Below, in pieces: positions 35,632-43,594 of a stretch of 64,000 nt of DNA. The translations under genes were made by a program, and so were the position numbers. This DNA is from Hephaestia mangrovi (GTDB lineage Bacteria > Pseudomonadota > Alphaproteobacteria > Sphingomonadales > Sphingomonadaceae), in contig NZ_JAINVU010000001.1 in NCBI RefSeq assembly GCF_019880555.1, positions 620,001 to 684,000 of the forward strand. The letters run 5' to 3'. The notes under the pieces were generated by a model, which was not told the DNA's origin, made no database searches, and saw only the letters and a program-made list of their open reading frames with translations. The stretch's first letter is position 1; the number at the start of each line of letters is the position of its first letter.

Positions 35632-35730
35632 TGTCGTCATGCTGAACTTGTTTCAGCATCCATGGCGCCACGCCAGCCGGTGTACCTGACGGCGACGGAG
35701 CACCATGGACCATCCACTCGATCCTGGTGA
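35632..35730. repeat. Intergenic composite hairpin repeat (copy 2)
   Basis: ATGCTGAA and TTCAGCAT arms at 35639-35659 are followed by CCATGG, then a middle of about 35 bp resembling that of copy 1 (GCCGGTG, TGACGGCGA), then GGAGCACCATGGACC near 35695-35709. A flanking segment AAAGTTCGCGTCA (upstream) also recurs, inverted, beside the hairpin at 42.8 kb. There is no open reading frame here with coding character. Confidence 0.78.
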
Positions 35731-35771
35731 CGCGAACGTCGATTCAGCATCACTAGGCAATGCTTCGCCGA

Positions 35772-36548
35772 TCACGCACGATCGGGCAGCAGCACGACCA
35801 GCTTGTAATCGGGACGCTCGGCCGGCGCGAAGCTGTGCTGGCGATAGCTGATCGCGCCGAGCACAGGGTGCGCGAAGGTGCGCACGCCGCCCTCGCGCGC
35901 GGTCACCGTCTGCGTTTGCCATTCGGCAGCGAACAGCGGCGATGCCTGCTTCATTTCCTCGACCAGCGCGTTAGCCGCGGGATCGTCGAGCGCCCGGCCA
36001 AAATCGGCGCGGAATTCGGCGAGCAGGCGCCGCGCGCGATTGTCCCAATCGGGTATCAGCGCCATCGCCGCCGGTGCGGTGAAGGTATAGCGCAGCAGGT
36101 TCTTCGGGTCGCCGGCGCCCGGCCAGCCGCCGAACAGACGCGCGGCGGCGTCATTCCAGCAGCGGATCGTCCAGCAGCGGTCGAGCCCATAAGCGGGCGT
36201 ATCGAGCGTATCGATCATCGCGCGCAACGAGGCGGGGGCCTCGTCGGCCGGCGCGGCCTCGGGCTCGTCGGGATCGCGGCGCTCGGCCAGCTCGAACAGA
36301 TAGGCGCGCTCCGCCGGCGTCAGCGCCAGCGCGATCGCCAGCCGCGCCAGCGCTTCCGGCGACGGCCGCACCTCGCGTCCCTGCTCGATCCAGGCGCACC
36401 ACGTCACGCCGATGCCGGCGCGCTGCGCCAGTTCCTCGCGCCGCAGCCCCGGCGTGCGGCGCCGCGGCGTCGGCACGTCGGGCGTGGCGCGCTCGCGATG
36501 CGAGCGGATGAACTGGCCGAGCAGGCGGCGTTTCTCGTCGGGCTTCAT
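35772..36548 (-). CDS. XRE-family regulator with MmyB-like ligand domain
   Basis: The 258-residue protein has an N-terminal helix-turn-helix (about 8-75; LRREELAQRAGIGVTWCAWI) and a C-terminal MmyB-like domain (about 105-250; YGLDRCWTIRCWNDAAARLF, RTFAHPVLGAISYRQHSF) that may bind a fatty-acid-like ligand. Such regulators usually control a divergent neighbour. Here that neighbour is a methyltransferase gene starting 85 bp away. A repeated TAATAGG motif lies between them. Confidence 0.9.
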   Translation of the reverse strand: MKPDEKRRLLGQFIRSHRERATPDVPTPRRRTPGLRREELAQRAGIGVTWCAWIEQGREVRPSPEALARLAIALALTPAERAYLFELAERRDPDEPEAAPADEAPASLRAMIDTLDTPAYGLDRCWTIRCWNDAAARLFGGWPGAGDPKNLLRYTFTAPAAMALIPDWDNRARRLLAEFRADFGRALDDPAANALVEEMKQASPLFAAEWQTQTVTAREGGVRTFAHPVLGAISYRQHSFAPAERPDYKLVVLLPDRA

Positions 36549-36633
36549 GGGCTCATTGATAATAGGATAAGTGGATCTCTTGTAATAGGCTGAAAAGCGC
36601 GCTCAGGTCACGCTAGAAACAGGAGAAACGATC

Positions 36634-37398
36634 ATGACCCGTCTGCACGATACGCTCGTCCAAGATCAATTCGGCCCGCGCGCGCATGCTTATGTGGAAA
36701 GCGCCGTCCATGCCGCGGGCGCCGATCTCGACGCGCTCGAAGCGATTGCCGCGCGCGCCGCGCCGCGTCACGCGATCGATCTCGGCACCGGCGGCGGCCA
36801 TGTTGCCTACCGGCTGGCGCCGCATGCCGCCGCCGTCACCGCCGTCGACCTGTCTGTCGAGATGATCGGTGCCGTCGCGGAAACCGCGCGGGCTCGCGGC
36901 CTCGCCAATATCGACACCGCCGTCGCGCCCGCCGAGGCGCTGCCGTTTGCCGATGCCGCGTTCGATTTCCTCGGCTGTCGCTTCTCGGCGCATCACTGGC
37001 GCGATTTCGAGGCCGGCCTGCGCGAGGCGCGGCGCGTGCTGGCGGCAGGGTCGGTCGCGGTGTTCATCGACATCGCCGCGCCCGCGACGGCGGCGTTCGA
37101 CACGCATCTCCAGGCGGTGGAGCTGTTGCGCGATCCCTCGCACATCCGCGATTATTCGGCCGCCGAATGGCACGCCGCGCTGGCGCGCGCGGGCTTCGCG
37201 ATCACCGCGACACGGCACCGCCCTCTGCGCATGGACTATCCGAGCTGGGTCGAGCGGATGCGCACGCCCGAGGCGAACCGCGCGGCGATCCGCTCGCTTC
37301 AGCTGAGCGCCGCGCGCGAGACGGCCGCGCATTTCGAGATCGAGCCCGATGGTTCGTTCACGATTCACAGCCTCGAGATCGAGGCGGTCGCGGCTTGA
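36634..37398 (+). CDS. Class I SAM-dependent methyltransferase
   Basis: The 254-residue protein has a Rossmann-type methyltransferase fold: motif I AIDLGTGGGHVAYRL, the acidic loop AVDLSVEMIGAVAET, and the VAPAEALPFADAAFDFLGCR region characteristic of UbiE/Methyltransf_11 proteins. Ribosome binding site AGGAG precedes the ATG at 36634. The substrate is unknown. It is divergent from an XRE/MmyB regulator, which likely controls it. It is convergent with the esterase gene, which ends 5 bp away. Confidence 0.88.
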   Translation: MTRLHDTLVQDQFGPRAHAYVESAVHAAGADLDALEAIAARAAPRHAIDLGTGGGHVAYRLAPHAAAVTAVDLSVEMIGAVAETARARGLANIDTAVAPAEALPFADAAFDFLGCRFSAHHWRDFEAGLREARRVLAAGSVAVFIDIAAPATAAFDTHLQAVELLRDPSHIRDYSAAEWHAALARAGFAITATRHRPLRMDYPSWVERMRTPEANRAAIRSLQLSAARETAAHFEIEPDGSFTIHSLEIEAVAA

Positions 37399-37402
37399 TC
37401 GC

Positions 37403-38398
37403 CTAACCGAGCTGCATTCGCATCCAGGCCGAGAACAGCTCGGGCCACAGTTTCGCCGTGCGCGCGTCGGGCGCCATGCGCTTCGGCCCGAAGCCATGGC
37501 CACCCTTTTCGAACAGATGCGCCTCCACCGGTACATTCGCAGCGCGGGCCGCGGCTAGCATGGCGAGGCTGTTGCGCGGATCGACCGTCTGGTCGTCGAG
37601 CGCCTGGGCGATGAACAGCGGCGGCGTTTCGGGGGTGACGCGCTTGTCGGTATCGTAGCGCGCGGTGATCGCCGGATCGGGATTGGGGCCGAGCAGGTTC
37701 TTGTAGGTGCCGCCGCTCGAGCCGAGCACGCTGTTGATGACCGGATAGAGCAGCCCGGCGAAGCGGGGCTTGGCCGACAGTTTGTCGGCGGCGTCCACCG
37801 GCTCGTAGACCTTGTCGCCCGAACTCGTCGCCAGCGAGGCGGCGAGATGCCCGCCAGCGGAAAAGCCGATGATGCCCAGCTTGTCGGGATTGATGCCGTA
37901 TTTCCCGGCATTGGCGCGGATCAGCCGCATCGCGCGCTCGGCATCCTGCAGCGGCACGTCCCAGCGGTTGGCCCATCCTTCGCCGGGCAGGCGATAGGCG
38001 AGCACGAACACGGTGATGCCCTCGGGCGTGAAGGTATCGGCGACCTCAATCCCTTCGTTCTGCACCGAAAGGAAGCCATAGCCCCCGCCGGGAATCGCCA
38101 TCAGCGCCCGGCCATCGGGGTTCTTCGGACGATAGACCGCGACGATCGGCTCGCGAACGCCGTAGAGCCAGAGCTGGCGGTGGCCCGCCGGGCCGTTCAT
38201 CGTGTTGTGATGCTGGGGCAGGTCGGCGGGCGCGCCGGGCGGGCGGCCGGGCCACAGCGGGAAATGCTCGGGCGGCCAGTTGGGTCGATCCGGCGCGGTG
38301 GCGGCGGCGCTCGGCGCCGGCCATTGCTGCGCGCCGGCCGCGCTCGCCAGTGTGAGGCCGATGCCGGCGCCGATCAGTCCGCGGCGGTCGATGGTCAT
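37403..38398 (-). CDS. Exported alpha/beta-hydrolase (esterase/xylan-esterase-like)
   Basis: The 331-residue enzyme has a twin-arginine-like leader (MTIDRRGLIGAGIGLTLASA) ending AAGAQ. The fold shows the oxyanion motif AIPGGGYGFLS, the nucleophile GFSAGGHLAASL, the acid in AQALDDQTVDPRNS and the His in FEKGGHGFGPKRM. This pattern fits BD-FAE/acetylxylan-esterase-like hydrolases of the alpha/beta fold. A location in the periplasm or outside the cell is inferred from the leader. The substrate is not evident. Confidence 0.87.
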   Translation of the reverse strand: MTIDRRGLIGAGIGLTLASAAGAQQWPAPSAAATAPDRPNWPPEHFPLWPGRPPGAPADLPQHHNTMNGPAGHRQLWLYGVREPIVAVYRPKNPDGRALMAIPGGGYGFLSVQNEGIEVADTFTPEGITVFVLAYRLPGEGWANRWDVPLQDAERAMRLIRANAGKYGINPDKLGIIGFSAGGHLAASLATSSGDKVYEPVDAADKLSAKPRFAGLLYPVINSVLGSSGGTYKNLLGPNPDPAITARYDTDKRVTPETPPLFIAQALDDQTVDPRNSLAMLAAARAANVPVEAHLFEKGGHGFGPKRMAPDARTAKLWPELFSAWMRMQLG

Positions 38399-38461
38399 GG
38401 GCGCGCTCCTCTATCCTGCTGCGGCGCGCAACCTAGCTTCACGGCCCGCCGCCGTCCAACC

Positions 38462-38905
38462 TCAGTGCATCAGAAACAGCGCGATCAGCGCGTGGAGCGT
38501 CAGGGCCACCAGCGCGAGGCTCGACAGCAGGAAGAACAGGAAGCGCACCGCGACGCGGTTCCACGTCGCCTGGACGATGCTGTGGATCACCCGGCAGCCG
38601 ACATAGGCCCAGGCGATCGCAGCGTTGATTCCGCCGCCCTGGCCGATCAGCGCGAGCGTGATCGTGATCGCGTAGAACAGCGTCGGCTGCTCCATCAGGT
38701 GATTGTAATTGTGCGCCTTCCACTGCGCGCGATCGGGCAGCACGCCATCGGCATCGGTCCCCTTGCCGCCGGTCAATTTGTTGAGATCGACGCCCGCCGC
38801 CTTCAAAGCCGGAATACGCTTGGCCAGCATCCACACCAGCATCACCAGCGTCCAGGCGACCAGCACCGCCACCGGCTTGAGGATCGCAAGACTCGGCTCG
38901 ACCAT
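38462..38905 (-). CDS. MAPEG-family membrane protein
   Basis: The 147-residue protein has about four hydrophobic segments: AVLVAWTLVMLVWML near the N-terminus, FYAITITLALIG, AAIAWAYVGCRVIHSIVQA, and a final FLFFLLSSLALVALTLHALIA. The middle YNHLMEQPTLFYAI and GCRVIHSIVQ resemble the MAPEG (eicosanoid/glutathione metabolism) family, whose bacterial members are poorly defined. The start at 38905 is chosen for its GGAGGGGG site 7 nt upstream. Confidence 0.85.
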   Translation of the reverse strand: MVEPSLAILKPVAVLVAWTLVMLVWMLAKRIPALKAAGVDLNKLTGGKGTDADGVLPDRAQWKAHNYNHLMEQPTLFYAITITLALIGQGGGINAAIAWAYVGCRVIHSIVQATWNRVAVRFLFFLLSSLALVALTLHALIALFLMH

Positions 38906-38972
38906 CGGTATTCCCCCTCCAATTGTCACCTCATGCTGTGCTTTCCAGTTCGGTTTCGCAACTGAAATGACG

Positions 38973-39001
38973 CTCGTTCCGGCACGGCCTGCCGGAACGA
39001 G
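38973..39001 (-). terminator. Inverted repeat, probable terminator of the DHS-like gene
   Basis: A perfect 12-bp stem, CTCGTTCCGGCA (38973-38984) and TGCCGGAACGAG (38990-39001), has a 5-nt loop. It lies 80 bp downstream of the DHS-like stop codon on the minus strand. The downstream T tract is weak (CATTT), so it may act with low strength or only stabilise the transcript end. Confidence 0.6.
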
Positions 39002-39080
39002 AAACGGGGCCGAAGCTCAGCGCCTCGACCCCGCCTTGTTGTCCCAACCCCGTTCGTCAGCTCGAACGGAACGGTCAGGA

Positions 39081-40124
39081 TCAATCGAAGATTGCGCCCC
39101 AGCGGCGCTTCGGCCGATCCTTCCAGTACCCGCGATGATAAGCGTCGGACGCCAGCAGCGGCATCACGCTGCCGGCCTCGGCGAACACCATCTGCTCGAG
39201 CGTGGTGTCGACCTTGCCCCAGCTCGCCGCTTCCTTGAGGGTCGAGGACGAGCATGCCCCGTCGCGCACGTCGGCGACGGTGATCTGCACGGCATATTTG
39301 TGCATCTCGATGTCATCATGTCCCAGGATCTCCGCGCAAACCACGGTATCCTGGATGAAATTCTTCGGCACGCCGCCGCCGATCATCAGCAGGCCGGTGG
39401 TGCCGGCCTTGATCTTGATGTCGGTCAGCTCGCGGAAATCGGCGACCGCGTCGATCGTCATGTAGTGGCGGCCCTGCTTCATGCAGTCGACCTGGTGCTT
39501 GACCAGTCCGAAGCCGGCCGAGGAGTCGACGAACGCCGGGCAGAAGATCGGCACGTCGTGCTCATAGGCCAGCTTGACCAGGCTGTTGTCCTTCTTGCCG
39601 TGTTCGGCGAGATACTTGCCCATCTCGCGGATGAAGGCGCGCGAGGAATAGGGCCTGGGCTCCAGCGAATCCGCGATCTTGCCGATCGTATGGTCGCAAT
39701 CCTGCAGCTGCTCCTCGTCGATATAGGTGTCGTAGATGCGATCGATATAGAGCGAGCGCAGCGTGTTATCGTCGGGGATTTCAAGCGCCTGATAGTGTTT
39801 GTGGCCAAGGCCCTCGAAGAAATCCATGTCGACGATCGACGCGCCGGTGGCGACCACGCCGTCGATCATGTTCGAGCGCAAGAGCTCGGCATAGAGGTCC
39901 ATGCACCCGCCGGCGCTCGTCGACCCGGCGATGACGAGGAAGATCGAGCAATCCTTGTCCTTGAGCATCTGGTTGTAAATGCCGGTCGCGCGCGCGAGAT
40001 CGCGGCTGGTGAAGCTCATCTTTTCCATCGAATCGATGATCGGCCGCGCGTCGAACGAACGGATGTCGACATGCTCGACAATGGTCGAAAGCAGCTCGGC
40101 CTTGCGGGTGTCGTTGGCGGTCAT
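39081..40124 (-). CDS. Deoxyhypusine synthase-family protein, probable polyamine synthase
   Basis: The 347-residue protein belongs to the deoxyhypusine synthase (DHS) family, which transfers aminobutyl groups using NAD. Family features include GSTSAGGCMDLYAELLRSNM, VATGASIVDMDF, FCPAFVDSSAGFGLV and the active-site lysine Lys304 in KEAASWGKVD. Bacteria lack the eIF5A target, so relatives are thought to make free polyamines, with names such as homospermidine or bis(guanidino)azanonane synthase in annotations. It lies 108 bp after a type III PLP decarboxylase on the same strand, which could supply putrescine. The product is inferred. Confidence 0.85.
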   Translation of the reverse strand: MTANDTRKAELLSTIVEHVDIRSFDARPIIDSMEKMSFTSRDLARATGIYNQMLKDKDCSIFLVIAGSTSAGGCMDLYAELLRSNMIDGVVATGASIVDMDFFEGLGHKHYQALEIPDDNTLRSLYIDRIYDTYIDEEQLQDCDHTIGKIADSLEPRPYSSRAFIREMGKYLAEHGKKDNSLVKLAYEHDVPIFCPAFVDSSAGFGLVKHQVDCMKQGRHYMTIDAVADFRELTDIKIKAGTTGLLMIGGGVPKNFIQDTVVCAEILGHDDIEMHKYAVQITVADVRDGACSSSTLKEAASWGKVDTTLEQMVFAEAGSVMPLLASDAYHRGYWKDRPKRRWGAIFD

Positions 40125-40232
40125 GGTATCTCCCGTGTCACAGAACCGCAGTCGTTAAGGGGACGCGGAAACCCGTGGACAGCGGCGGCGCGCCGGGGGC
40201 ACGCCGCCGTCCGATTCACTGACAGGCGCTGG

Positions 40233-41453
40233 TTACAGCGTTACGACGTTCGACGCGACCCGCTCGGCATCGCCCATGTAGAGCGAGGCCATCGGCTCGT
40301 CGGCGACGATCACCGTCTCGTCCGATCCGAAGCCGTTGAACGCGGTGCGCATCGCCGCACCATAAGCGCCCAGCATGCCGATCTCGATATAATCGCCGGC
40401 CTGCACGTCGGCGGGCAGCTCGAACGGGCCGGCCATATGGTCGAGATCGTCGCAGGTCGGTCCATAGAAGCTGAACGGCATGTCGCGCACGTTGCTCTCC
40501 GGCTCGCGCAGCAGGCGAACGGGGAAGCGCCAGCCGATGTGCGCGGCATCGAACAGCGCGCCATAGGCGCCGTCGTTGATGTAGAGCTCGCCCCCGCGCC
40601 GTTTCTCGACGCGAACGATCAGCGACGAATATTCGGCGCACAAGGCGCGGCCCGGCTCGGCCCACAATTCGGCCGAATAGCTGATCGGCAGGCTCTCGAA
40701 GGCGCGGTGGATCGTCTCGAAATAGGCTTCGAGCACCGGCGGCTCCATGCCCGGATAGACGCTCGGAAAGCCGCCGCCGACGTCGATCACGTCGACCGTA
40801 ACCGCTGCCTCGACGATCGCCGCGCGCACGCGCTCCATCGCTTCCGAATAGGCCTCGGGCGTCATCGCCTGGCTGCCGACGTGGAAGCAGATGCCCAGCG
40901 CATCGGCCGCCTGGCGCGCCGCGAACAGCAGCGCCTTGGCTTCCGCGGGCGCCGCGCCGAACTTGGCGGCGAGGCTCAGCTTCGAATGTTCGGAAGACAC
41001 GCGCAGCCGCACGCACAGCGTCAGGTCGGTCGCGTCATGCGTCGCGCGCATGATCTTCTCCAGCTCCTCGATCGAATCGAGGCTGAAGGTGCGTACGCCA
41101 TGGGTGAAATAGGCTTCGCGGATCGCTTCCTCGGCCTTGACCGGGTGCATGAAGCACAAGGTCGCGTCCGGCAGCGTGCGCGACACCAGCCGCACCTCGG
41201 CGATCGAGGCGACGTCGAAATGCGTCACGCCGCTGTCCCACAGCACGCGGATCAGGTCGGGCGACGGGTTCGCCTTCACGGCATAAAGCGACTTGCCCGG
41301 AAACTTCTCGACGAAGAACCGGGCGGCGCGAGCCGCGGCGTGCGGGCGAACGAGCGTGACCGGCTGCGCCGGACGCAGGTTTGCGATATCGATGCCACGG
41401 GTGACATCAACGAAGGGCGTTGCTAGCCCCAGCGCGCTATCGTGCTTGGCCAA
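40233..41453 (-). CDS. Type III PLP-dependent ornithine/lysine/arginine-type decarboxylase
   Basis: The 406-residue enzyme has the alanine-racemase fold of eukaryotic-type ornithine decarboxylase. The PLP lysine is Lys60 in SLYAVKANPSPDL, the glycine loop is VIDVGGGFPSVYPG, and EPGRALCAEY follows. The substrate-site Cys334 lies in FYGPTCDDLDHM, a hallmark of the ODC branch. The likely product is putrescine (or cadaverine). It sits upstream of the DHS-like gene, forming a probable polyamine operon. Confidence 0.9.
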   Translation of the reverse strand: MAKHDSALGLATPFVDVTRGIDIANLRPAQPVTLVRPHAAARAARFFVEKFPGKSLYAVKANPSPDLIRVLWDSGVTHFDVASIAEVRLVSRTLPDATLCFMHPVKAEEAIREAYFTHGVRTFSLDSIEELEKIMRATHDATDLTLCVRLRVSSEHSKLSLAAKFGAAPAEAKALLFAARQAADALGICFHVGSQAMTPEAYSEAMERVRAAIVEAAVTVDVIDVGGGFPSVYPGMEPPVLEAYFETIHRAFESLPISYSAELWAEPGRALCAEYSSLIVRVEKRRGGELYINDGAYGALFDAAHIGWRFPVRLLREPESNVRDMPFSFYGPTCDDLDHMAGPFELPADVQAGDYIEIGMLGAYGAAMRTAFNGFGSDETVIVADEPMASLYMGDAERVASNVVTL

Positions 41454-41584
41454 TTCAAGGGACCTCCATGGGTAGTTCGTAGAGGCTGCCTTGCGGTAGG
41501 AAGTCCCATGGGGCAGCGGACGGGCGACATAGGATCAGCCGACCGCGATGTAAAGCGTTGTGAAAACATGAAGGACGAAGTGAG

Positions 41585-42571
41585 ATGATCGTGCGACAAC
41601 CGACCCGGGCAGGCGTTCGCGATGCTGCTGCAAAGATTGCACAAATTCTGCCTCCGTCGCCGCTTTTCGTGCGCGAGATTTCCGGCGTGTCGATCGCCTT
41701 CAAGGCCGAATCGCTGCAGCCGATGGGCGCGTTCAAGCTGCGCGGCGCCTGGCATCGACTTACCGCGCTCGATTCGAACGCGCGGCGGCGCGGGGTCGTT
41801 GCATTTTCCTCGGGAAATCATGCTCAGGGCGTGGCGTGGGCAGCGAAGCGGCTCGGCCTGCCCGCGGTGATCGTGATGCCCGCCGATGCGCCGCGGGTGA
41901 AGCGCGATGCGACTTTGGCCCTGGGCGCGGAGGTCGTCGCCTATGATCGTGCCACCGAAAGCCGCGAGACGATCGCTGCCGAGCTTGCCGAAGCGCGCGG
42001 CGCGGTGCTGGTGCCGAGCTTCGACGATCCGTGGGTGATCGAAGGGCAGGGCAGTGCCGCGATCGAGGCGGCGAAGCAGATGGTCGAGGCGGGGCTTCCA
42101 GAGCCGCTCCACGCGGTCGTCCCGTGCGGTGGCGGCGGCCTCGCCTCGGGCACCGCGCTGGCGTTGCCCGATGCGACGATCACCGTGGTCGAGCCCGAAG
42201 GGTGGGACGACATGCGCCGCAGCCTCGATGCCGGCTGGATCGAGCCGGTCGGCGACAATCCGCCGCCGACCGCCTGCGATGCGCTGCAAACCACGCGCGT
42301 CTCGCCGTTGACCTTCGAGGTGCTGGCCAATCGCGGCACCACCGGCGTCGCGGTCAGCGAAGCCGAAATTTGCGCCGCGCAGCGCTGGGCGGTCGAGAAA
42401 CTGCATCTGGTGATCGAGCCGGGCGGCGCGGTCGCTCTCGCCGCCGTGCTGGCGGGCAAGGTGGCGCCCGCGGCGGGGATGCTGGTGATCCTGTCGGGCG
42501 GCAACACCGATGCCGAGTCCTTCGCCCGCGCGCTGGCGGTCGAGGATACGCGGATCGCCGAGCCGGCATGA
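41585..42571 (+). CDS. Threonine/serine dehydratase (fold type II PLP)
   Basis: The 328-residue enzyme resembles catabolic or biosynthetic threonine dehydratases and serine racemases. These convert threonine to 2-oxobutyrate and ammonia. The PLP lysine lies in MGAFKLRGAWHRL, with the phosphate-binding VAFSSGNHAQGVAWAA and the glycine loop PCGGGGLASGTAL, and LSGGNTDAESF near the end. There is no ACT regulatory domain, unlike IlvA. Its 3' end overlaps a small membrane protein gene (ATGA). Confidence 0.9.
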   Translation: MIVRQPTRAGVRDAAAKIAQILPPSPLFVREISGVSIAFKAESLQPMGAFKLRGAWHRLTALDSNARRRGVVAFSSGNHAQGVAWAAKRLGLPAVIVMPADAPRVKRDATLALGAEVVAYDRATESRETIAAELAEARGAVLVPSFDDPWVIEGQGSAAIEAAKQMVEAGLPEPLHAVVPCGGGGLASGTALALPDATITVVEPEGWDDMRRSLDAGWIEPVGDNPPPTACDALQTTRVSPLTFEVLANRGTTGVAVSEAEICAAQRWAVEKLHLVIEPGGAVALAAVLAGKVAPAAGMLVILSGGNTDAESFARALAVEDTRIAEPA

Positions 42572-42726
42572 ATGCCGCCGCGCCCGCTATCGCGATGCTC
42601 GCCGCCGTGGCGCTCGTCGTCGGCGGCATCGCGCTCATCCGCCGCCGCGACGCGCGGACCAAGGGCGTGTTGATGCTGGTGATGGCCGCGGTGCTCGTGG
42701 CGAACGTCGCGATCTGGACGCTGTAG
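42568..42726 (+). CDS. Small two-helix membrane protein
   Basis: A 52-residue frame starts inside the dehydratase stop (ATGA overlap). It encodes two hydrophobic segments (PAIAMLAAVALVVGGIALI and VLMLVMAAVLVANVAIWTL) separated by a basic turn RRRDARTKG. The positive loop predicts both ends outside the cytoplasm. No function is recognised; the coupling argues that it is a real gene. Confidence 0.65.
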   Translation: MNAAAPAIAMLAAVALVVGGIALIRRRDARTKGVLMLVMAAVLVANVAIWTL

Positions 42727-42825
42727 CGTTTCCTTGGCACACGCCGGACCCATTCACCGCTGCCATTCGTTGGTCGCGCCCATCATTAAAATTATGGAAT
42801 CTAAGTTCGCTGCATCAAATCAGAC

Positions 42826-42880
42826 CGTCACCCTGAACCAGGTTCAGCATGACGACACGCATGACGCGAACTTTAGGGTC
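42826..42880. repeat. Intergenic hairpin repeat
   Basis: The unit reads GTCACCCTGAACC then GGTTCAGCATGAC (42828-42853). It is followed by GACGCGAACTTTAGGG, the inverted form of a flank seen at the 35.6 kb copy. The surrounding gap (42727-42904) is AT-rich for this genome (AAAATTATGGAAT) and otherwise holds nothing recognisable. Confidence 0.7.
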
Positions 42881-42904
42881 GGGTAACTAGCGGGAGAACG
42901 AGCG

Positions 42905-43480
42905 ATGCGGATTGGTTTGGCAAGCGCGGCCATGGCGTCGCTGGCGCTTCTCGCGGCGTGCGACGGCACGCCCGGCGCCGACGCCCCGGCCAATACCGCT
43001 GCGGCTGCGCCCACACCCGAAGCCGTCGCACCCACGCCGCCCGCGATGGCGACGCCCACCCCAGCCTCGACGCCGGTCAGCCGGCCGACAACCGACGTCA
43101 CCACCGGCCAGCGCACGCCGGCCGACGCGGCGGCGGTCGTCCAGGCTTATTATGCGGCGATCGATCGTGGCGATTTCGATGCCGCTTATGCCTTATGGGA
43201 TCGCGATGGGGCGGCAAGCAACCAGACGCTCGCCCAGTTCAAGCGCGGCTTTGCCGAGACCGCGACCACCGCGGTCGAAACCGGCGCGCCGACCAACGGC
43301 GAGGGCGCGGCCGGCTCGGTCTATATCGACGTGCCGGTAACCGTGACGGCGACGCTCAAGGACGGCACAAAACAGCGTTTCACCGGCACCTACACGCTGC
43401 GCCGCGTCAACGACGTGCCCGGCGCGACGCCCGAGCAATTGAGCTGGCACCTCGCCTCGGCGACGCTGCACAAGAAATAG
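42905..43480 (+). CDS. Predicted lipoprotein with a Pro/Thr/Ala-rich linker
   Basis: The 191-residue precursor has a signal peptide with lipobox LLAAC at about residues 15-19. A low-complexity Ala/Pro/Thr linker (about 20-70) follows, then a compact domain of about 110 residues (VVQAYYAAIDRGDFDAAYAL, VTVTATLKDGTKQRFTGTY). The domain has the look of an NTF2-like or DUF4878-like fold, but I cannot name the family with certainty. AGCGGGAGA-like spacing precedes the ATG. Confidence 0.75.
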   Translation: MRIGLASAAMASLALLAACDGTPGADAPANTAAAAPTPEAVAPTPPAMATPTPASTPVSRPTTDVTTGQRTPADAAAVVQAYYAAIDRGDFDAAYALWDRDGAASNQTLAQFKRGFAETATTAVETGAPTNGEGAAGSVYIDVPVTVTATLKDGTKQRFTGTYTLRRVNDVPGATPEQLSWHLASATLHKK

Positions 43481-43594
43481 GCGCGCCGGCCACCTTTGGC
43501 ATCATCGGCATCGGTTACATTTCGTTACCAATGTCCGGTCGCGGATCGCGGTCGGCGCCGGTAGGATGCAGGCTCCTTCCACAGGAGATCCGCG

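Noticed and set aside
40177..40212. Terminator between decarboxylase and DHS-like gene
   Set aside because: A GC stem CGGCGGCG/CGCCGCCG exists, but no U-tract follows and the genes are likely one operon; it may be an attenuator at most.
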